A stretch of 64,000 bases of DNA from contig CAVWMS010000001.1 in NCBI GenBank assembly GCA_963756185.1, positions 310,001 through 374,000 on the forward strand, given 5' to 3'. A model generated the notes under the pieces. The model was not told the origin of the DNA, searched no databases, and was given only the letters and a program-made list of their open reading frames with translations. The position numbers were made by a program, and so were the translations under genes. Each line of letters opens with the position of its first letter. Position 1 is the stretch's first letter. This DNA comes from DATAXI01 sp963756185 (GTDB lineage: Bacteria > Verrucomicrobiota > Verrucomicrobiia > Chthoniobacterales > Chthoniobacteraceae). Below are positions 32,096 through 40,700 of this stretch, piece by piece.

Positions 32096-35000
32096 ATGTG
32101 GATCGTCGCCCTCGCGCTCCGGCGCCCCTACACCTTCACGGTCATGGCGATCATGATCCTGCTGCTGGGTGTGGTCACCATCAAGCGGATGTCCACGGAT
32201 ATCTTTCCGAACATCGACATCCCGGTGGTCAGCGTCATCTGGAGTTACCCGGGAGTGCCGCCGGAAGAGATGGCGAACCGGTTTGCCACCATCACCGAGC
32301 GCGCGATGACGACGACGGTCAACGACATCGAGCACATCGAGTCGCAATCCTACAGCGGCGTCACGGTCATCAAGGTCTTTTTCCACGAAGGGGCGAATGT
32401 CGAGGCGGGCGTCGCCCAGGTGACGGCCATCAGCCAGACGCTGCTGCGAACGCTGCCGCCGGGCACCACGCCGCCGCTCGATCATCCAGTACAGCGCGTC
32501 GAATGTGCCGATCCTCCAGATCGGCATCACCAGCAAGGTATTGAGCGAGGCCGACATCGAGGACAACGCGCTGAACTTCCTGCGGCTCGGCCTGGCCACG
32601 GTCCAGGGAGCCCAGATGCCGCTGCCTTACGGCGGCAAGATCAAGGAGGTGATGGTCGATCTGGATTTGCAAAAGCTCTACGCGAAAGGCCTCTCGCCCA
32701 CGGACGTGGGCAACGCGCTCGCCAATCAAAACCTGATCCTGCCGGCGGGCACCGAAAAGATCGGCGACAAGGAATATTACATCCGGCTCAACAGCAGCCC
32801 GCTGGACCTGGAAACGATCAACGATCTGCCGGTCAAGGAGGTCAACGGCGCGATGATATACATCCGCGACGTCGGCCAGGTGCGCGACGGCTACTCGGTG
32901 CAGCAAAACATCGTCACGGAAAACGGCGTGCGGGGCGTGCTGTTGAGCATTTTGAAAAGCGCCAACGCATCGACGCTGGACATCATCGACCGCGTGAAGG
33001 AGCAGTTGCCGAAAAGTGCAGGCGACGCTGCCGTCATCGATGGTGCTGACGCAGATGTTCGATCAATCGATCTTCGTGCGCGCGGCGATCAACGGGGTGC
33101 TGACCGAGGGCGCGACGGCGGCCTGCCTGACGGCGCTGATGATCCTGGTTTTCCTGGGGAGCTGGCGCAGCACGCTGGTGGTGTCGACGTCGATCCCGCT
33201 TTCGATCATGTGCTCGATCATCATCATGGGGGCGCTGGGCCAGACGCTCAACATCATGACGCTGGGGGGACTGGCGCTTGCCGTGGGCATCCTGGTCGAC
33301 GATGCGACGGTCGAAGTCGAGAACATCCACCGCAACCTGGCGATGGGAAAACCGATGGTGCGGGCCATCCTGGACGGCGCGCAGCAGATCGCCGTACCGG
33401 CGTTCGTTTCGACCCTCTGCATTTGCATCGTGTTCGTGCCGGTGTTTTTCCTGAGCGGCACGGCCAAGTACCTGTTCATGCCGCTGGCCATGGCGGTCAT
33501 TTTTGCGATGCTGGCCTCCTACCTGCTATCGCGCACGGTCGTGCCGACAATGGTGAAATTCCTGCTGAAGGAGCACATGGATGAGGTGCATCACGAGGGG
33601 GAATCGCTGAAGCGTCCGCCGGGATTGATGGGGTTTTTCACCGGCATCTACATCGGTTTCGAGCACGGGTTCGAGAAGCTGCGGGATAAATACACGGGCG
33701 CGCTCACCTGGGTGCTGCATCATCGCAAGGTGCCCTTTTTCCTCATGGGCGCGCTGGTGCTGGTCTCGGCCTGCATGGTGCCGTTCCTGGGCGAGGATTT
33801 TTTCCCGCAGGTGGACGCGGGCCAGTTCCGGCTGCACGTGCGCGCGCCCGTGGGTACGCGAGTCGAGGAGACGGCCATCCGGTTTCATGAAGTCAACGAG
33901 GCCATCCGCAAGATCGTGCCCGCCAGCGAAATCCACAGCATGATCGACAACATCGGCCTGCCGGGCAGCGGCATCAATCTCTCCTCCGGCGACGTTTCGA
34001 CCATTGGCGAGGCGGACGGCGAAATCCTGGTATCACTGAACGAGCATCACCATCCCACCGCCGATTACATGAGGACGCTGCGCATCAAGCTGCAGCAGCA
34101 ATTCCCCGACCTGCAGTTCTATTTCAGCGCGGCCGATATCGTGAGCCAGATATTGAACTTCGGCATCCCGGCGCCCATCGACCTGCAGGTGAGGGGAAAC
34201 AATCCGGCGAATTACCAGGTGGCGGCGGGCATCGCGCACCAGGTCGAAAGGGTGCGCGGCGCGGTGGACGTGCGGCTGCACCAGGAGGTCCACGGGCCGG
34301 AATTCCGTTTGAACGTGGACCGGACGCAGGCCCAGCAGAGCGGCCTGACGCAGCAGAACGTAGCCAGCGCCGTGCTGATCTCGCTGGCATCGAGCGGCCA
34401 GGAGGCGCCGAGTTACTGGCTGAATTTCAAGACGGGCGTCAATTACAACGTCGCCATCCAGACGCCCGCAATACCGCATGGCGACGCTGGATGACCTGCG
34501 CAACACGCCGATCTCCCTCAGCGGCACCGCCCGTCCGCAATTGCTGGGCAACCTCGTTGACATCACCCGCGACGAATCCCCGATCATCGTCAGCCATTAC
34601 AACGCCCTGCCGGTCTATGACGTCATGGCCAGCGCGCAGGGCCGCGACCTGGGCGCGGTGGCCGATGACGTGCGCAAGGTGCTGGATCAATACGACCCGC
34701 AGCCGGGCTGGGAGCGCAAGACCGCCACGTTCCTTCACCTCGACTGGCTGCTGGACAAGCTGCACCTCTTCGTGGTGCCGCAATCCAGGCTGCCGCGCGG
34801 CACGACGCTGGACATGCGCGGGCAGGTGGCGAGCATGAACAGTTCGTTCATTGGCCTGGGGGCGGGCATCCTTTTTGCAATAGTGCTGGTTTATTTCCTC
34901 ATGGTCGTGAATTTCCAGTCCTGGACCGATCCGTTCATCATCATCACCGGCCTGCCCGGCGCGCTCTGCGGCATCATCTGGATGCTCTTCGCCACCGGGA

Positions 35001-35404
35001 CGACCATTAGCGTTCCGTCGCTGATGGGCGCCATCATGGCCATCGGCGTCGCGACCTCCAACAGCATCCTGCTGGTGACTTTCGCCAATGACGAGCGGTG
35101 CGAGGGCAAGAGCGCCCTCGAGGCCGCGATCTCCGCCGGCCACACGCGCCTGCGCCCGGTGCTGATGACGGCGCTGGCGATGATCATCGGCATGCTGCCG
35201 ATGTCGCTGGGCCTGGGCGAGGGCGGCGAGCAGAACGCGCCGCTGGGCCGGGCGGTGATCGGCGGCCTGCTGGTCGCCACCGTGGCAACGCTCTTTTTTG
35301 TGCCGGTGATTTACAGCATGCTGCGGAAAAAAGAATTTTCCGGCGACCCCGACGAACGATTCGAACTCGAAGCCAATCGCGAGTATAAGGAAAGACCAAT
35401 ATGA
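32096..35404 (+). pseudogene. RND efflux permease, three single-base frameshifts
   Basis: The gene encodes an AcrB/MexF-type inner-membrane proton-driven efflux pump, about 1101 residues when corrected. The N-terminal helix and porter domain are in the first frame (RRPYTFTVMAIMILLLG, then FPNIDIPVVSVIWSYPGV). An extra G at 32480, an extra A in the run at 33012-33015 and an extra G at 34468 shift the frame each time by one. Between them the family pattern continues (PILQIGITSK; GILVDDATVEVENIHRN; FGEDFFPQVDAG-like; GVATSNSILLVTFAND near the end). Every shift is a single insertion that restores alignment, so sequencing error is likelier than decay. The stop overlaps the adaptor start (ATGA). 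Confidence 0.85.
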
Positions 35405-36666
35405 GCGCAGTGGACGAAAGAAAGACAGCCCGGGAGAGAAAATCACCCGAGCCGCAGCAGGCCCCGGCGCCGGCCGCGCCCCACCCGACGCGCCCGCTGC
35501 TTCATCCACCGGAGCGCCGGGTGGCCATTTGGGGCCCGCCCGTGGCGGTCATTGCGACCATCGCCGCCGGCGCGATCATTTACGGGACATGGCGGCACGT
35601 TGAAGCGGTGCGCCTGCAGCAGGAATTCCAGCAGGCCACGTCTGCGGTGACGGTCAACGTGCAAACGGTCCATCGTTTCACGAAGCCGGTCGACCTGGTG
35701 CTGCCCGGCAGCATCGAGGCCAACCAGATGACCACGCTCTACGCGCGGACGAACGGCTACCTGGCCAAATGGCTGGTGGATATCGGCGACAATGTGAAGA
35801 CAGGGCAGTTGCTGGCCACGATCGAGACGCCCGATGTCGAGCAGCAGTACCGGCAGGCGCAGGCAACGCTCAACCAGGCCCGCGCCAATTACCAGATCGC
35901 CCAGGTGACCGCGGAGCGCTGGCAGCAGCTCTTCGATCAGAAGGTCGTTTCCTCGCAGGACAACGATACGCAGCAGAGCAACTACCGGGCGGCGACCGCG
36001 GCGCAGGCCGCGGCGCAGGCGAATGTAAACCTGCTCGAGCAGCAGTTGAGCTTCAACCAGATCATCGCGCCCTTCGACGGCAGGATCACTTATCGCTATC
36101 TCGACGTCGGCGCGCTCGTTTCCGAGGGCAGCGGCTCCGGCGGCACGCAGATTTACGACATCGCGCAGACCGACCCGCTGCGGATTTACGTCTATGTGCC
36201 GCAAACCAACGCTCCCTCGGTCCATGCCGGCCTCGAGGCGAAGGTCCTGGTGCGGGAGTATCCGGGGCGCGATTTCACGGCGACGGTGTCCCGCACCGCG
36301 GGGGCGATCGATCCCACTTCGCGCACGCTGCTGACCGAGCTGCTGATCCCCAACAAAGACGGCGTGCTCTACGCGGGCATGTATGGCGAGATCAAATTTA
36401 CGCTCATGGGCACGGAGAACGGCCCGATCATCGTGCCGGCCAACGCCTACATCTTCCGTCCGCAAGGGGCGCAGGTCGTGGTGGTGCGCGACGGCAAAAT
36501 CCACTGGCAAACGATCCTGGTGGGCCGCGATTTCGGGCCGACGCTCGAGGCGCTGCAGGGCCTCAAGGATGGCGACGTCGTGGTGATGAACCCGACCGAC
36601 GATCTGCAGGAGGGGATGGAAGTCAAAACGCAGGATACCGAGGCCGCGGCGAGCCCGAAGGGATAG
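35401..36666 (+). CDS. RND periplasmic adaptor (HlyD/AcrA family)
   Basis: The 421-residue membrane-fusion protein links the RND pump to an outer-membrane channel. It has a Pro-rich cytoplasmic N-terminus, one membrane helix (VAIWGPPVAVIATIAAGAII near residues 40-60), a lipoyl/barrel-sandwich part (GYLAKWLVDIGDNVKTGQLL), a helical hairpin (QQYRQAQATLNQARANYQIA), the second half of the sandwich (IIAPFDGRITYRYLDVGALV) and a beta-barrel domain. It is translationally coupled to the permease. No outer-membrane factor gene follows, so the pump must use one encoded elsewhere. Confidence 0.93.
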   Translation: MSAVDERKTARERKSPEPQQAPAPAAPHPTRPLLHPPERRVAIWGPPVAVIATIAAGAIIYGTWRHVEAVRLQQEFQQATSAVTVNVQTVHRFTKPVDLVLPGSIEANQMTTLYARTNGYLAKWLVDIGDNVKTGQLLATIETPDVEQQYRQAQATLNQARANYQIAQVTAERWQQLFDQKVVSSQDNDTQQSNYRAATAAQAAAQANVNLLEQQLSFNQIIAPFDGRITYRYLDVGALVSEGSGSGGTQIYDIAQTDPLRIYVYVPQTNAPSVHAGLEAKVLVREYPGRDFTATVSRTAGAIDPTSRTLLTELLIPNKDGVLYAGMYGEIKFTLMGTENGPIIVPANAYIFRPQGAQVVVVRDGKIHWQTILVGRDFGPTLEALQGLKDGDVVVMNPTDDLQEGMEVKTQDTEAAASPKG

Positions 36667-36775
36667 ACCACGGATTACAGGCGGCACGAGGCGTGCCAAC
36701 CTGTCGGATAGCTGCATGAATGGGCCGGCATTGAGGACGACATCGACCGCGAAATGGCGGAGGTATCGACCGGAG

Positions 36776-37114
36776 TCAATCGGGCCGGTAAATCCGCAAA
36801 AGCCGCGCGGCCAGGTTCGAAGAAGCGCCAAGCGCCGCGTCAATGCGCTGGGCGAGGCTGGCGAAATCGGGATCGAACGTGCAGACGACGATGCCGGCGT
36901 GTTGCGGGTGGGCGGCGTGGAGGCGGATGAAATGGCGGCGGTTGAAACTCAGCACCGCGCGATTCTGCGCCGTGGCATCGGCGAGCACCTCGGAATCGGG
37001 CGCGGCAATGCCGGCGCGTCCCGCGTCCTGCGTGGTGAGCACGTCATGACCCAGCCTCCGCAGTTCCTCGACGACAGGCAGCGGGAAATTCTCGTTCGCG
37101 TAAAACCGCGCCAT
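36776..37114 (-). CDS. DUF5615 PIN-like toxin
   Basis: The 112-residue protein has the DUF5615 pattern of PIN-fold ribonuclease-like toxins: FYANENFPLPVVEELRRLGH with acidic residues at the first strand, HDVLTTQDAG, then DSEVLADATAQNRAVLSFNR. It lies directly after its putative antitoxin (TAA stop immediately followed by the ATG), a typical toxin-antitoxin layout. Target RNA is unknown. Confidence 0.85.
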   Translation of the reverse strand: MARFYANENFPLPVVEELRRLGHDVLTTQDAGRAGIAAPDSEVLADATAQNRAVLSFNRRHFIRLHAAHPQHAGIVVCTFDPDFASLAQRIDAALGASSNLAARLLRIYRPD

Positions 37115-37456
37115 TTACGCGGCATCCTCGCTGGTCTCGTTGTCGCGGATCTGCTGGTCCATCTCCGCCGGATGGGCGCGATGATAAGCCCAGGCATTTG
37201 CCAAATCCTCCGCGGTAAGCGTGGGGTAGGCGCGGAGCAAATCCGCCTCGCTGGTTCCCAGCCGCCGTGCCTGGACCAGCAGCCAGACCGGGATGCGCGT
37301 ACGCACGATGCGCGCTTCACCGCCGCAGATGCCGGGCGCCGCCTCGATGCCGGGAAATGCCTCGTCGAGGTTATTGACGACCCAGCGCAACACCTGCGCC
37401 TTTTCCGCGCGAGAGAGCGCGGAGATTTGCGCCTCGATTTCCGCAAGCGTGCTCAT
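37115..37456 (-). CDS. DUF433 antitoxin
   Basis: The C-terminal part (PGICGGEARIVRTRIPVWLL, then LGTSEADLLRAYPTLTAEDL) is the DUF433 domain, a small helical DNA-binding-like module that usually accompanies DUF5615 toxins. The N-terminal 45 residues form a separate helical segment (LAEIEAQISALSRAEKAQVL). It is the promoter-proximal gene of the pair and likely represses the operon and neutralises the PIN-like toxin. Confidence 0.85.
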   Translation of the reverse strand: MSTLAEIEAQISALSRAEKAQVLRWVVNNLDEAFPGIEAAPGICGGEARIVRTRIPVWLLVQARRLGTSEADLLRAYPTLTAEDLANAWAYHRAHPAEMDQQIRDNETSEDAA

Positions 37457-37516
37457 GGGGTCAACGTGCCAGCCCCCTCCGCGCCGGTCAAGCCCGGCGG
37501 CGCGGGGAAAAAGGGG

Positions 37517-37547
37517 AATTGCTAATTGCTAATCTGAAATTGCTAAT
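37517..37547. repeat. AATTGCTAAT short repeats
   Basis: AATTGCTAAT occurs three times in 31 bases (37517, 37524 overlapping, and 37538). The stretch between the DUF433 gene and the S53 protease gene (37457-37740) holds no other feature; the repeats may be part of a promoter or an intergenic repeat family. Confidence 0.6.
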
Positions 37548-37740
37548 TGGCAGAGTTAGCGGCGGGCGGTTGCCAAATGAGAAGGGGCGATTGGGCCGGA
37601 TGGGGGATATGGGCGGGCCGGGATGGTTTTTGTATGGGGGTCCGTGGGGTGGCGTTTGATCTTCGGCGGATAAATGGCATCCTTTTGGCTCCCCGTTACG
37701 CGGAAACGACCGGGGCCCCGTTGCCCTCCCTATTTAGTCC

Positions 37741-40700
37741 ATGGTTTTCCTGCGCAAACTGCTGATCCTGCTTTCGCTTTTGGCGGTTGCGACGGGAGGG
37801 GTGCGGGCTGCCTCGCAGCCGCGGACCCTGCTTCCGGATAGCATCAAGGCCCTGGACCCACACCGGGTCCGGGCGGTCCGGGCACTGCGCAAGGAGCACC
37901 TGGGCAAGGAAATGGAATTTCAAATCGCGCTGCGGATGCGCGATTTCCCAAAGCTCCTCAAGCGGATGGCGACGGGCGAAGTCATTTCCCACGAGGAAAT
38001 GGAGGCGCGCTACCTGCCGCTGCCCGCGGATTACGACGCGGTGATCCGATGGGCGAAACAGGAGGGATTTACCGTCACGCAAACCGACCCGTTGCGGCTC
38101 GGCGTTTTTGTCAGGGGGACCATCGCGCAAATCCAGAACGCGACGCAGGCGCAGTTTCAGGAAGTCACCGTGGCGGACGGCACTTACACATCCGCCGTCA
38201 CGGCGCCGAGCGTGCCGGCCAGCCTGGGCGCGGCGGTGCTGGGCCTCAACGGGCTGCAGCCGCACATTCACCTCGAGCACATGCAGAGCGTGCAGCCGCA
38301 AGTCGCCAATGAGCCGCCCTACCTCGTGAAGGAAATCATGAATGCCTATGGCGCGACCGGTTTGGGCTACGACGGCACGGGGGAGACGATTGCCATTCTT
38401 ATCGACACTTTTCCGCAATCGAGCGACCTGACCGCCTTCTGGACTTACAACGACATCCCGCAAAGCCTCTCGAATATCCAGGAAATCCAGGCGGTAGCCG
38501 GCACGCTCGACCCGGTCAGCGGCGAGGAGACGCTCGATACGGAGTGGACCAGCGGCATCGCCTCCGGCGCGAACATCCGCGTTTACGCCACGGCGGACCT
38601 TTCCTTCACCGATCTGGACAAGGGTTTGCAGCGGATTCTCTCCGACCTGCCCAACGAGCCTTCGATGCACGAGCTTTCCATCAGCCTGGGCCTCGGCGAG
38701 AACGATGTATCTTCAAGCCAGAAGGAGACCGACTCGCAGTACTTTGCGAATATCACCAATTACGGAGTTAGTATCTTTGTCGCTTCCGGCGATGACGGGG
38801 CGGTGATGGATGGGGTGCTGCAACCCTCTTACTACGCCAGCGATCCCAATGTAACCGGCGTGGGCGGAACGTCGCTTTATCTTTATTCAACAGGCGCCAT
38901 CGAGGCGGAGACGGGATGGAATGGCAGCGGCGGCGGCGAGAGCACATTTTTCGCGCGGCCCGACTGGCAGGTGGGCAACGGCGTGCCGTCGGGGACGACC
39001 CGATGCGTGCCCGACGTGGCTTCCGTAGCGGATCCGAATACGGGCGCCTATATTTACCTGAAAGGCACGGCGCAGCAGGTCGGCGGGACGAGTTGGGCCG
39101 CGCCGACGTGGGCCGGCTTTTGCGCGTTGATCAATGAGGCGCGCACGCAGAACGGGCTGCCGCCGCTTGGGTTGCTCAATCCAAGGATCTATCCGCTGCT
39201 CGGGACCAGCTCCTTCCGCGACATCGTCACCGGGAGCAATGGAGGCTTCCAGGCGACGCCTGGCTATGACCTGGTGACGGGCCTGGGCACGCCGGTGATG
39301 AGCGCGCTGCTGCCGGCATTGAGCAATGGCGCGAGCACCACGCCCGAGGTGACCACCTTCAAGCCCGTGGCCGGACCCGCGGGAACCAGCGTCGCGATCA
39401 CGGGTGTAAATCTCGAGCGGGTTACCAATGTCGAGTTCAGCGGCAGCACGGCGCAATTTACGATTGATTCGGCGAATTCAATCAGCGCGACGGTGCCGCA
39501 GGGCGCTGTCACGGGACCGATAACATTGATCAGCGGCACCACGGCAAGTGTAAGTTCGATTGATTTCCAGGTGGTCCCGCTGCCGACCAATGACGACTTT
39601 GCAAATGCGGCGGGGATAAGTGGGACATCAGGGCAGGTAATGGGAAGCAACCTCGGCGCGACCAGGGAGACGGGCGAGCCGGAAATCGCGGGCAATCCCG
39701 GCGGCGCATCGGTCTGGTGGGCATGGCAGGCGCCCGGCAACGGCACTTACACCTTCAGCACCGCGGGGAGCAGCTTCGATACGATCGAGGCGGTTTGCAC
39801 CGGCACGGCCGTCAATGTGCTCACCGTGATCGCCAGCAATGATGATTACGGAACGAGCGTTACCAGCAGCGTTACTTTCACCGCGACGGCGGGGACGATT
39901 TATTACATCAACGTCGATGGTTATGACGGCGCGGAGGGCGCGATCACGCTGACCTGGGAGGAAAACGCGGCGGTTCCGGTGATCTCCGGTTTTACTCCGC
40001 AGATGGGATCGGAGGGGACAGTGGTCACGATATCCGGGGCGAATTTCCTCGGGACTTCGGGGGTGACGCTCGGCGGGACTGTGGCCGGATTCAACGTGGT
40101 CTCGGACACGGAGACAACCATCACCGTGCCGCAGGGCGCGCAGACCGGTCCGATCGCGATCACGGGGCCGCTCGGCACGGCGGTCAGCAGCGGGAACTTC
40201 GTGGTCGTGCAGCCGGTCTCGAATGACGATTTCATCAATGCGGCGGTGATCGACGGGCCGAGCGGGACAATCACCGGGAATAATCAGGGCGCGACCAAGG
40301 AACCGGGCGAGCCGGACATCGCAGGCAACCCCGGCGGCGCGTCGATCTGGTACTCATGGACGCCGGCCTCGACCGGGCCGGAGACATTTACAACCTTCGG
40401 AAGCACCTTCAATACATTACTCGGAGTATTTACCGGGCCGAATGTGGCGTCACTTACCCCGGTGGCCGAAGACGCCGCGTATGGAAACACCGTTACCAGC
40501 AGCGTCACATTCCTTGCTTACGCCGGCACCACTTATCACATAGCGGTGGATGGATTTGACGGCGCGACCGGGAATGTCGTGCTCAATTGGGCCAAGGATG
40601 ACGCGTTGCCGGTGATCGATGGATTCAGCCCGACATCCGGCCCGCCGGATACCACGCTGGAAATCACGGGCTCGAATTTTACCGGCGCCACGTCGGTGAG

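Noticed and set aside
35443..36843. A 466-codon minus frame over the RND adaptor
   Set aside because: It is antisense of the adaptor gene, which has the full HlyD layout.
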